A stretch of 18,663 nucleotides of DNA from Chloroflexota bacterium (GTDB lineage: Bacteria; Chloroflexota; Anaerolineae; Anaerolineales; Villigracilaceae). A model generated the notes under the pieces. The model did not search any database and had not been told where the DNA came from. It saw nothing but the letters and a program-made list of their open reading frames with translations. The position numbers and the translations under genes were made by a program. Positions 6,886 to 13,489 of this stretch are shown piece by piece. Location of the stretch: contig JAKANW010000003.1 of the NCBI GenBank assembly GCA_021823555.1, positions 1-18,663 of the forward strand, written 5' to 3'. Every line of letters starts with the position of its first letter. Positions within the stretch are counted from its first letter, which is position 1.

Positions 6886-7848
6886 ATGATAACTTGGATT
6901 GTAATCGGCGGTGGGCTTTTCCTGATTGTCCTGCTTGTGATCGGGCTGGTCGTGACTGTCTCCAGCGAACAGACGGTCCTTGATCAACGCCTGGGCCAGT
7001 ATTTGGGCGATCAGAGGAACGGGGGAGATGACCGTTCGGCAGCGGATAAGTCAGTCATAACCGACTGGGTTTCCAAGCGTGTTGAGCGTACTTCCTTTGG
7101 CGATAACATTGCCCGCGAACTGGCCCGCGCTGACCTGAAGCTGAAAGTCGCTGAATATATTGTCGTGGTAATAGCCGCGATACTGATTGGTAGTTTGCTG
7201 GCAGGATTCCTGGGAAACAGGAACCCGATCTCATTTGCGATTGGTGCAGTGATTGGGTTTCTCGCTCCTCGTCTTTACGTTAATCGGCTTAAGCAGCGCC
7301 GGTTGATCCGCTTCAATGATCAACTCTCTGACATGTTGAACTTGATGGTAAATGGTCTGCGGGCTGGTTATTCCACGATGCAGGCCATGGAGGCGGTCAG
7401 TAAGGAAATGCCTTCTCCGATCTCAGATGAATTTCGCCGTGTGGTGCAAGAGATGCAAATTGGTATTCCAATGGAGGTTGCCTTGGAAAACCTCCTGCGG
7501 CGTATTCCCAGCAATGACCTGGATTTTATGGTCACTGCTATTAATGTGCAACGGGAAGTGGGCGGTAACCTCTCCGAGATTTTAGATACGATTTCTTTCA
7601 CGATCCGCGAGCGCGTCCGCATCAAAGGCGAAATTCGAACCCTCACGGCCCAGGTACGCACCTCCGGGTCCGTTCTTTCTCTCATTCCTGTTTTTCTCAC
7701 TCTGATTCTCTGGTTCCTCAATCCAAATTACCTGTTGTCCCTTAACGGGGGTGGGCCCTATTGTGGGTGGATTGTTGGAGGGGTCGTGGTGTTTTTGATC
7801 AGCCTGGGTTACTTTATCATGATGAGAATTGCAGATATTGAGGTGTAA
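6886..7848 (+). CDS. tadB: Tad pilus inner-membrane platform protein TadB (T2SSF domain)
   Basis: The protein has 320 residues. Membrane helices are at about 2-24, 90-109, 113-130, 262-279 and 293-313. A cytoplasmic GspF/T2SSF domain (about 145-270) includes LSDMLNLMVNGLRAGYSTMQ, MQIGIPMEVALENLLRRIPS and INVQREVGGNLSEILDTI, the standard TadB motif with G-N-L. It forms, with TadC, the membrane platform on which CpaF acts. It starts 3 bases after the cpaF stop with no clear Shine-Dalgarno, so it likely depends on translation of cpaF. Confidence 0.93.
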   Translation: MITWIVIGGGLFLIVLLVIGLVVTVSSEQTVLDQRLGQYLGDQRNGGDDRSAADKSVITDWVSKRVERTSFGDNIARELARADLKLKVAEYIVVVIAAILIGSLLAGFLGNRNPISFAIGAVIGFLAPRLYVNRLKQRRLIRFNDQLSDMLNLMVNGLRAGYSTMQAMEAVSKEMPSPISDEFRRVVQEMQIGIPMEVALENLLRRIPSNDLDFMVTAINVQREVGGNLSEILDTISFTIRERVRIKGEIRTLTAQVRTSGSVLSLIPVFLTLILWFLNPNYLLSLNGGGPYCGWIVGGVVVFLISLGYFIMMRIADIEV

Positions 7849-7849
7849 C

Positions 7850-8815
7850 ATGCCTGCTTTTGTATGGATCCTGGTTATTCTCGTTTTGGTTGGAGGCGCA
7901 GTCACAGTAGGCTTGATCGGTGCGCGTTATGCGCGCAATGCACAAGAAGATAACGACCCTTTGATGACGCGCCTGGCTGAGGCCAGCCAGCGAGGGGAGG
8001 TCACCTCGCTCGAGGAAATAGAACTGTCGCAGCCATTCAGCGAGCGCGTGATCGTTCCCTTCCTAAGAAATGTTGGGGAATTCTCAACGCGCTTTACGCC
8101 TCAAAAGTTGTTAATTGAAACAAGTCATAAGCTTGAACTGGCAGGCAACCCCGGCCGAATTGACGCAGCGACCTTCCTTGCCTCACGTTTTGTGGTTGCT
8201 GGTGTGTTTGGAGGCCTGTTATTATTGATTTCCTTTTTGGCCCCAGACCCTTGGCCGCTCAGCCGTGTTGTGCTGGTGGTTGTAATCTTCGCAGCGCTGG
8301 GCTTCTTCTTTCCTCAGCTCTGGCTCCAGAGCCTGATTGGCCGACGCCAGCATGATATTCGTAAGGCCATGCCGGATGCGCTTGACCTGCTCACCATTTG
8401 CGTGGAAGCCGGGTTGGGATTTGATGCGGCCATGGCAAAAGTAAGTGAAAAATGGGAGAATGAACTCTCGCTGGCATTCCTCCGAACAATCAAAGAGATC
8501 CAGCTTGGAAAAACTCGACGCGATGGCTTGCGGGATATGGCCGACCGTATTGGCATCCCCGAAATAACCAGCTTTGTGGCAGCGGTGATCCAAAGTGAAA
8601 TCCTTGGCGTAAGCATGGCAAAGGTGCTTCGTATTCAGTCTGACCAGATGCGCGTCAAACGCCGCCAACTTGCCGAAGAGGAAGCGCACAAAGCGCCTAT
8701 CAAGATGATCATTCCTATGGCTTTGTTGACTTTCCCATCAATCATGATCATTCTGCTGGCTCCCGCTGGCATTCAAATCTCGAAATCGCTGGGTGTCTTT
8801 ACCGGCGGTGGATAG
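7850..8815 (+). CDS. tadC: Tad pilus inner-membrane platform protein TadC (T2SSF domain)
   Basis: The protein has 321 residues. Helices lie at about 4-24, 110-130, 138-158 and 285-305. The T2SSF domain (about 170-285) contains MPDALDLLTICVEAGLGFDA, the typical TadC signature, and later EIQLGKTRRDGLRDMADRIG. I chose ATG 7850, two bases after the tadB stop, because GAGGTG at 7840-7845 precedes it; an in-frame ATG at 7829 lies inside tadB. It ends the assembly operon. TadE/F minor pilins and a TadV prepilin peptidase do not follow; the next gene is comF. A G5/C6 hairpin at 8829-8849 has no T-run and is not a convincing terminator. Confidence 0.92.
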   Translation: MPAFVWILVILVLVGGAVTVGLIGARYARNAQEDNDPLMTRLAEASQRGEVTSLEEIELSQPFSERVIVPFLRNVGEFSTRFTPQKLLIETSHKLELAGNPGRIDAATFLASRFVVAGVFGGLLLLISFLAPDPWPLSRVVLVVVIFAALGFFFPQLWLQSLIGRRQHDIRKAMPDALDLLTICVEAGLGFDAAMAKVSEKWENELSLAFLRTIKEIQLGKTRRDGLRDMADRIGIPEITSFVAAVIQSEILGVSMAKVLRIQSDQMRVKRRQLAEEEAHKAPIKMIIPMALLTFPSIMIILLAPAGIQISKSLGVFTGGG

Positions 8816-8883
8816 GTTGGCGCAGTAAGGGGGCGGGTACAGTCCCCCCTGTTGGGAACACGTGCCGGACAAAAGAGATCATT

Positions 8884-9621
8884 GTGGCTGCCTCCGCTTG
8901 GGTCTATCCGTTATATCGGTCTATGTGGACTGCCCTTGACTGGGTCTTTCCGCCTGTCTGTGCGGGGTGTGGTAAATTTGGTTATCGCTGGTGTCAGGAA
9001 TGCCAACAACACGTCCCCGTCTTGCGCGGGAAGGTGTGCATTTCCTGCGGGATGCCCCTGGATGATGGAGGACTCTGCCATGCCTGCGAGCAGCATCGCC
9101 CACCTTTCCAGGCGCTTCGTTCCTGGGCCGCGTTTGATGACCCTCTTCGTCAGGCCCTTCATCGCCTCAAATATCGCCGCGACATAGGTTTGGGAGATGC
9201 GTTGGCAGTTCAAATGGTGGATTTTATCCTTAAATTGGATTGGCCGATTGATATGATCGTACCGATCCCTCTGGGGAAGACTCGCCAGAAGGAACGAGGG
9301 TATAATCAAGTTGGAATGGTTGCGCGTCCGCTTTCACTGGCTCTTGGATTGGCGTATTCTCCCAAGGCTTTGATCCGCAGGCGCGATACTCGCTCCCAAG
9401 TGGGATTGCCCAGGGAGCAGCGCCGCGAGAACGTGCGGGATGCATTTCAGGCTGTGGGGGTGCAAGTGCGCGACCGAACTATCCTGCTCATGGATGATGT
9501 TGCTACAACAGGATCAACTTTGGAAGCCGGGGCGGATGCGCTGCTTTCCGCAGGCGCCCGCCAGGTTTATGCGTTAACAGTCGCTCGTGCGCTGCCGCGG
9601 CATGACCTGCAGCTCACTTGA
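8884..9621 (+). CDS. comF: ComF family protein (zinc-finger phosphoribosyltransferase-like)
   Basis: The protein has 245 residues from GTG 8884. Four CxxC pairs, C26/C29, C37/C40, C52/C55 and C65/C68, make the N-terminal zinc-binding region. The body has LRQALHRLKYRRD, then IVPIPLGKTRQKERGYNQ and RRRDTRSQVGLPREQRRENV. The PRPP-binding loop is ILLMDDVATTGSTLEAG (D204-D205, T208-T212). ComF proteins act in the cytoplasm in DNA uptake by competent bacteria, but many non-competent bacteria carry one. Next to a Tad pilus cluster it could relate to DNA uptake; this is only suggestive. The start is uncertain: GTG 8884 has a weak site upstream, and ATG 8923 (232 residues) has none. Confidence 0.88.
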   Translation: MAASAWVYPLYRSMWTALDWVFPPVCAGCGKFGYRWCQECQQHVPVLRGKVCISCGMPLDDGGLCHACEQHRPPFQALRSWAAFDDPLRQALHRLKYRRDIGLGDALAVQMVDFILKLDWPIDMIVPIPLGKTRQKERGYNQVGMVARPLSLALGLAYSPKALIRRRDTRSQVGLPREQRRENVRDAFQAVGVQVRDRTILLMDDVATTGSTLEAGADALLSAGARQVYALTVARALPRHDLQLT

Positions 9622-9658
9622 GCGGTTTAGTGACCTTCATATCCCAAAAGGAGGACCT

Positions 9659-10225
9659 ATGTCCAACAAAGTGGAAATCCAGGCACGTAATATGCACGTG
9701 AACGAAAAGTTAGAGGAGTACATCACGAAGAAAGCCGAGAAGCTCGATCATTATCTGCCAGTGATCGAAGAGGCGCGCGTGGAATTGACTCATCATAAAA
9801 CGGCCCGCAGCGCCACGGATCGTAACGTGGCCCAAATTACCGTGCGCGGCAAAGGGATGATCCTGCGCACCGAAGAGCGCGCCGATGATATCCATGCTGC
9901 TTTTGATTCAGCCCTGGATAACCTTCAGCGCCAGATTGACCGCTATAAAGGTAAGCATTACCACGGACGCGGAGATGGGCGTTCGGCATCCGAAGTGGTT
10001 GAGGAAGACCTGCCCAAGGACGAGACAGGCCAGTTGCTGCCCTTGATCGCACGCCGCAAAAAGTTTGTACTTTTGCCAATGAACGAAGAAGAAGCTGTGG
10101 AACAGATGAAATTGCTGGGACACGACAACTTCTTTATCTTTTATAATGCAGAGGTAAACAAGATCAGCGTACTCTACCGCCGCCGCAATGGGACGTACGG
10201 TTTGATCGAACCTGAAGTTGGCTAA
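9659..10225 (+). CDS. hpf: ribosome hibernation promoting factor, long form
   Basis: The protein has 188 residues. The N-terminal S30AE domain (about 1-100) runs from VEIQARNMHVNEKLEEYI and includes KLDHYLP, EEARVELTHHK and ADDIHAAFDSALDNLQRQID. A linker (about 100-128) joins a C-terminal dimerisation domain (about 128-186) containing RRKKFVLLPMNEEEAVEQM, HDNFFIFYN and YGLIEPEV. Long-form HPF joins 70S ribosomes into inactive 100S dimers in stationary phase or stress. I chose ATG 9659 because AAAAGGAGG is placed ideally upstream; an in-frame ATG at 9587 lies within comF. A strong hairpin follows at 10245. Confidence 0.95.
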   Translation: MSNKVEIQARNMHVNEKLEEYITKKAEKLDHYLPVIEEARVELTHHKTARSATDRNVAQITVRGKGMILRTEERADDIHAAFDSALDNLQRQIDRYKGKHYHGRGDGRSASEVVEEDLPKDETGQLLPLIARRKKFVLLPMNEEEAVEQMKLLGHDNFFIFYNAEVNKISVLYRRRNGTYGLIEPEVG

Positions 10226-10244
10226 AGCCCAGCCGGTACATTTT

Positions 10245-10272
10245 GGCCCAGCTCAGGCTGGGCCTTTTTCTT
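10245..10272 (+). terminator. intrinsic terminator between hpf and folE
   Basis: GGCCCAGC (10245-10252) and GCTGGGCC (10257-10264) form a perfect 8-bp stem with loop TCAG, followed by TTTTTCTT. An extra copy of the left arm, GCCCAGCC at 10227-10234, is complementary to GGCTGGGC at 10256-10263, so two alternative stems can form before the same T-run. The folE ribosome-binding site begins one base after the T-run. Confidence 0.85.
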
Positions 10273-10285
10273 GGAGTCAGTGGAA

Positions 10286-10915
10286 ATGGTAGATTTTGAT
10301 GATGAATTGAACGAACAGGTTTCCTTGCCTGGCAGCATTGATGAGGCGGGTGTCGAGCAAGCAGTGCGCCAATTGTTGCATGCTGTCGGCGAGGACCCTC
10401 AACGTGAGGGCCTGCTATATACACCCCAGCGCATCGCGCGCATGTATGGCGAATTGTTGAATGGCTATCAGGTTGACCCGAAGGCGCTGGTCAATGGCGC
10501 GCTCTTTGATGTCAAATATGATGAAATGGTGCTGGTACGGGATATTGAATTCTACAGCCTGTGTGAGCATCACATGCTGCCCTTCATGGGGCGTGCACAC
10601 GTGGCTTATATCCCGGATGGTAAAGTGTTGGGGCTTTCCAAAATTCCCCGCATTGTGGATATGTATGCCCGCCGCCTGCAGGTGCAGGAACGCATGACCC
10701 GTCAGATCGCCGACTTCCTGCGCGACCTGCTTAAGCCGCAAGGAGTGGCGGTGGTGGTTGAGGGTATGCACCTGTGTTCGATGATGCGTGGGGTTGCCAA
10801 GCACGACGCCCGTATGACCACCTCAGCCATGCACGGCGCCTTTCGCGCCAACCTGGCTACCCGGCAGGAATTCCTGGCGAACATTTCGCGCGGCGCTTCG
10901 CCGCTTCAGATTTAG
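10286..10915 (+). CDS. folE: GTP cyclohydrolase I (FolE, type IA)
   Basis: The protein has 209 residues. It converts GTP to 7,8-dihydroneopterin triphosphate and formate, the first step toward folate and also toward queuosine. Zinc ligands are C93 and H96 in [10 protein letters not shown] and C164 in [31 protein letters not shown] is the family signature. Near the N terminus, [20 protein letters not shown] matches the usual start of the fold. I chose ATG 10286 because GGAG at 10273-10276 is 9 bases upstream; an in-frame TTG at 10271 has no upstream site. No promoter fits between the hpf terminator and this start, so transcription must read through or start inside hpf. It is convergent with folB, the next pterin gene. 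Confidence 0.96.
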   Translation: MVDFDDELNEQVSLPGSIDEAGVEQAVRQLLHAVGEDPQREGLLYTPQRIARMYGELLNGYQVDPKALVNGALFDVKYDEMVLVRDIEFYSLCEHHMLPFMGRAHVAYIPDGKVLGLSKIPRIVDMYARRLQVQERMTRQIADFLRDLLKPQGVAVVVEGMHLCSMMRGVAKHDARMTTSAMHGAFRANLATRQEFLANISRGASPLQI

Positions 10916-10925
10916 CGGATAAAAA

Positions 10926-10952
10926 ACAGGCGGCGGATTGCCCGTCGCCTGT
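10926..10952. terminator. bidirectional terminator between folE and folB
   Basis: ACAGGCGGCGG (10926-10936) pairs with CCGTCGCCTGT (10942-10952) over 11 bp with one G-U, loop ATTGC. On the minus strand it is followed by TTTTTT (10921-10926 on plus, one base shared with the stem), a good terminator for folB. On the plus strand only CTTCTTTC follows, so it is weaker for folE. Confidence 0.8.
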
Positions 10953-10962
10953 GCGCTTCTTT

Positions 10963-11325
10963 CTACGCCTCAGCCTGTTTCTGGCGTTCAACCTCCACTC
11001 CCACCGATAAGGCTCCCGTCACGGCTTGCGGCTTTTCCACCCGTACGATTACCTTCTCCACTCCGTTTTCGCGTAGGCATAATTCCGCCAAATCGTTCGC
11101 CAAAGCTTCAACGGTGAGTCGCTGTGCGGACTCGGCATACTCCTTAACTTTCTTTGCCAGAACGCTGTAATCCACACAATCGGCAATGTCATCGGTCTGG
11201 GCGGCGCGATGGGTATCGGTGAAAAGCGTAACGTTGATGAGAATATTCTGCGGAGTGGTACGTTCCCAGTCGCGGATGCCGATGATGCCGTGGGCTTGCA
11301 GGTCTTTGATAAAGACTTTATCCAT
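10963..11325 (-). CDS. folB: dihydroneopterin aldolase (FolB)
   Basis: The protein has 120 residues, normal for the family. It splits 7,8-dihydroneopterin to 6-hydroxymethyl-dihydropterin and glycolaldehyde in folate synthesis. The N terminus DKVFIKDLQAHGIIGIRDWE contains E21. Y53 (CVDYS), E73 (TVEALA) and K98 (VEKPQA) line up with known active-site positions. No clear Shine-Dalgarno is seen before ATG 11325. It is the last gene of a minus-strand unit with the thioredoxin-like and Lgt-like genes, 12 bases after the latter. It lies tail to tail with folE, the gene for an earlier step. Confidence 0.93.
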   Translation of the reverse strand: MDKVFIKDLQAHGIIGIRDWERTTPQNILINVTLFTDTHRAAQTDDIADCVDYSVLAKKVKEYAESAQRLTVEALANDLAELCLRENGVEKVIVRVEKPQAVTGALSVGVEVERQKQAEA

Positions 11326-11337
11326 GTCTGGAGTCGG

Positions 11338-12066
11338 TTACTGTTGAAGGGGAGCCTGTAGCCGCCATTCGTACAGCGCGAACGAGGCCGCCAAAATAAC
11401 CCAGGCAATCATCTGTGCCAGCCGAAAACCATCGAACACGAGCGTGCTGTCGCCGCGAAAAGCTTCCAGGAAGAGCGACGCGGCAGAGGTCAGCGCCGTG
11501 AAGGTCAGGAAGGACAGGCCTGGGCGGAGATTCGGCTTGTGGAACCAGACCAGCCCAAAGGTCAGGAGAGAGGCGATCAGTTCGTAAATCTGGGTGGGGT
11601 GCCGCTTTGCATTCCACAAATTAATGGCCCAGGGCAGGTCTGTTGGCTTGCCGTAGGCTGTCCCGGCTGCGAGCTGGCTCAAGCTGATCCCAACCCAAAG
11701 TGTGGCAAAGAACGGAGTCAGGGCATCCAGTGTATTCCAGAGAGGCAACTTGTGTCGCTGTCCATACACAAGGGCAACGATCAAGGCCGAGACCAGCCCG
11801 CCGAGCAGATCGAAGGAATCGGTATTTAGATAGAATAAGCTGAGCGGGCTTTTTGCAAAGGCCGAAAGATTGGCCGCGGCATAGACCAGGCGCCCGCCCA
11901 GGATAAAGGCAATCAAGCTGTTGAACACCAGGCTGCTGAGTGTTTCGCCGTCGAGGTTGTGGCGGGCAGCGCGCCTTCCAGTTAGTGTAGCGCCGAGCCA
12001 GGCGGCGGCAACCAGCAGGATCAGGTGGCGGGGCGGCGCGAAGAGGTTGCGAAAGAGGGTCAGCAT
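11338..12066 (-). CDS. Lgt-family membrane protein, probably not a canonical prolipoprotein diacylglyceryl transferase
   Basis: The protein has 242 residues with about seven hydrophobic helices. Lgt-like landmarks are LGGRLVY (56-62), LLGGLVSALI (87-96), YGKPTDLPWAI (138-148), the well-kept HPTQIYE (156-162) and FLEAFRGD (199-206). However, the Lgt signature GRIGNFINGELWG reads ISLSQLAAGTAYG (127-139) here. By my hand alignment the essential arginine (R143 in E. coli) and its asparagine N146 are lost, the HGG histidine (H103) is replaced, and the arginine four residues before the final glutamate (R239) is serine. It is somewhat shorter than E. coli Lgt (about 290). It may have a different lipid-related or non-catalytic role. 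It begins 2 bases after the TlpA/ResA-like gene, suggesting coupling. Confidence is high for the fold family and low for activity. Confidence 0.65.
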   Translation of the reverse strand: MLTLFRNLFAPPRHLILLVAAAWLGATLTGRRAARHNLDGETLSSLVFNSLIAFILGGRLVYAAANLSAFAKSPLSLFYLNTDSFDLLGGLVSALIVALVYGQRHKLPLWNTLDALTPFFATLWVGISLSQLAAGTAYGKPTDLPWAINLWNAKRHPTQIYELIASLLTFGLVWFHKPNLRPGLSFLTFTALTSAASLFLEAFRGDSTLVFDGFRLAQMIAWVILAASFALYEWRLQAPLQQ

Positions 12067-12068
12067 AT

Positions 12069-12608
12069 TTATTTAAGGATTTCTTCTACGCGGGCGCGTA
12101 GCAAGGCTTCGGACATGGGGCCTCCAATGATGACTTCACGTATGACTCCGTCGCGTCCGATGAAAAAGCTGGTGGGCAGGGAGCGAAGTTCATAAATTGA
12201 GGAAACTTCGCCGGTTTCATCCAGCAGGATGGGAAAGGTTAGGTTATATTGCCGGATGAAGGGGGCGATCGCGGATGGATCATCCTGGACGGTGGAATTT
12301 ATGCCCAGGACAACCAGCCCTTTATCCTTGTACTCCCCGTAAATCTTTTCGATGGTAGGCATCTCGGCCTTGCAGGGCGGGCACCAGGTGGCCCAAAGGT
12401 TAACCAGCACCCCTTTGCCGCGCAAGTCTGAAAGTTGGTAGGTTTCTCCCTGTGGGGTCTTTAGGGTGAAATTCGGCGCCGGGAAACCGGTTTGTGGCGC
12501 TGCGGTGAGTCCCATCCCCTCGCCGGAACGATTGACGCTGATGCCGATCCAGGCCAGGCCCGCGATCAGGATTAGAATGTAGAAAATTCGACGCTCGTTT
12601 GGTTGCAT
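12069..12608 (-). CDS. TlpA/ResA-like membrane-anchored thiol-disulfide oxidoreductase
   Basis: The protein has 179 residues. One N-terminal membrane helix (about 8-25) holds a thioredoxin domain outside the membrane. The active site is WCPPC (W75-C79), preceded by GVLVNLWAT. The cis-proline loop is LRSLPTSFFIG (P145). ResA/TlpA/CcmG proteins reduce disulfides, often on apocytochrome c or on other exported proteins. No cytochrome maturation gene is in the window, so the substrate is unknown. The helix lacks a lipobox cysteine, so it is a membrane anchor rather than a lipoprotein. It is first in the minus-strand unit with the Lgt-like gene and folB. Its start lies 56 bases from the divergent DUF429 gene. 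Confidence 0.9.
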   Translation of the reverse strand: MQPNERRIFYILILIAGLAWIGISVNRSGEGMGLTAAPQTGFPAPNFTLKTPQGETYQLSDLRGKGVLVNLWATWCPPCKAEMPTIEKIYGEYKDKGLVVLGINSTVQDDPSAIAPFIRQYNLTFPILLDETGEVSSIYELRSLPTSFFIGRDGVIREVIIGGPMSEALLRARVEEILK

Positions 12609-12631
12609 ATCTTTTCTTTTTCGGCTACACT
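12603..12631 (+). promoter_or_regulatory. possible promoter of the DUF429 gene
   Basis: TTGCAT (12603-12608) and TACACT (12626-12631) are 17 bases apart, 33 bases before ATG 12665. Both are partial matches, and the -35 overlaps the start codon of the divergent thioredoxin gene. Confidence 0.22.
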
Positions 12632-12664
12632 GTATTTGTTCATTTCATCAGGTTATATCTTACT

Positions 12665-13435
12665 ATGTTTTTTACAGATTCTGTCTACGTTGGCATTGAT
12701 CCTGCTTCCGGCCACAAGGCGTTTGCTTACGCGGCGCTCGACCGGGAGCTCAATCTGATTACGCTGGCAGATGGTGAGATGGAGGACCTGACCGCCTTTC
12801 TTGGTGCGCAACGCGCTGCAGTGGTGGCTGTCAACGCGCCTTCATGCGTGAACCAGGGATTGGTGCGCAAGAAACTGGAGAGGCAAAGCCTGACGCCTGG
12901 GTTGCGCCAGATTCGCGGTGCAGAGTTTCGGCTGGCGGAATATGACCTGCGGCAACGCGGCATCTCGGTCACGGGGACTCCCGCCCGCCAGGAGCTTTGT
13001 CCAGCCTGGATGCAATCAGGCTTTGCTCTGTACGCGAAACTCTCGAAGATGGGCTTTGAACCTTATCCTTCAAAAGAGGGGTCCGGTTATCAATGGCTGG
13101 AAACCCATCCGCATGCCTGTTTTTGCGCTTTGCTGGAACAGAGTCCGCTTCCCAAACCGACCCTGGAAGGCCGCCTGCAGCGACAGTTGCTCCTGTACGA
13201 GCGCAAGCTGCGCATTAAAGACCCGATGGTATTCTTCGAAGAGATCACGCGCTTCAAGTTGATGAAGGGAATTTTACCAAATGATCTGATCTATCCGGCG
13301 GAAATGCTGGATGTGCTGGCCGCGGCTTATACGGCCTGGCTGGCTGCGAATCACCCCGAGAACATCATAATGATTGGCGATTCACAGGAAGGCCAAATGG
13401 TCCTGCCGGTACAGGAGTTGAAGGAGAAGTACTGA
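12665..13435 (+). CDS. DUF429 family protein (predicted RNase H-fold)
   Basis: The protein has 256 residues. DUF429 proteins are predicted to have an RNase H-like fold and nuclease-like acidic residues; the substrate is unknown. Visible parts are the first strand VYVGIDPASGHKAFAYA with D12, AAVVAVNAPSC (52-61), TPARQELCPAW (105-115), YQWLETHPHA (142-151, E147) and EMLDVLAAAYTAWLA (213-227, D216). The family strand usually ends in an acidic residue (IDAP); here it is N57, so one acidic ligand may be missing. I chose ATG 12665; an in-frame start at 12599 would overlap the divergent thioredoxin gene and add a hydrophobic tail. The Shine-Dalgarno is weak. It is a single-gene unit ending at the palindrome at 13454. 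Confidence 0.72.
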   Translation: MFFTDSVYVGIDPASGHKAFAYAALDRELNLITLADGEMEDLTAFLGAQRAAVVAVNAPSCVNQGLVRKKLERQSLTPGLRQIRGAEFRLAEYDLRQRGISVTGTPARQELCPAWMQSGFALYAKLSKMGFEPYPSKEGSGYQWLETHPHACFCALLEQSPLPKPTLEGRLQRQLLLYERKLRIKDPMVFFEEITRFKLMKGILPNDLIYPAEMLDVLAAAYTAWLAANHPENIIMIGDSQEGQMVLPVQELKEKY

Positions 13436-13453
13436 AAGGATCAGGATGGATGC

Positions 13454-13488
13454 CAGGCTTCCGAAGTCTCGCAGACTTCGGAAGCCTG
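13454..13488. repeat. perfect 16-bp palindrome between convergent genes
   Basis: CAGGCTTCCGAAGTCT (13454-13469) and AGACTTCGGAAGCCTG (13473-13488) are exact reverse complements with a 3-base loop CGC. Next to it, GATCAGG at 13439-13445 is complementary to CCTGATC at 13485-13491. It lies between the DUF429 stop and the stop of the minus-strand gene, which begins at 13490. It could act as a bidirectional transcription stop, although neither side has a T-run. It also looks like a dispersed REP-like palindrome. Confidence 0.7.
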
Positions 13489-13489
13489 A

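Noticed and set aside
8829..8849. GGGGG/CCCCC hairpin after tadC
   Set aside because: The stem is short, the loop is about 10 bases and there is no T-run. It may be chance in a G/C-rich spot.
8852..9187. Open frame overlapping the start of comF on the same strand
   Set aside because: It is a shifted frame of comF with no family features; the comF frame carries the cysteine pairs and the PRPP loop.
9302..9307. TATAAT inside comF
   Set aside because: It encodes the conserved Tyr-Asn of the GYNQ motif and needs no regulatory explanation.
10142..10147. TATAAT inside the 3' part of hpf as a folE promoter
   Set aside because: It encodes Tyr-Asn in hpf and has no -35 at the right distance. It remains possible but is not supported.
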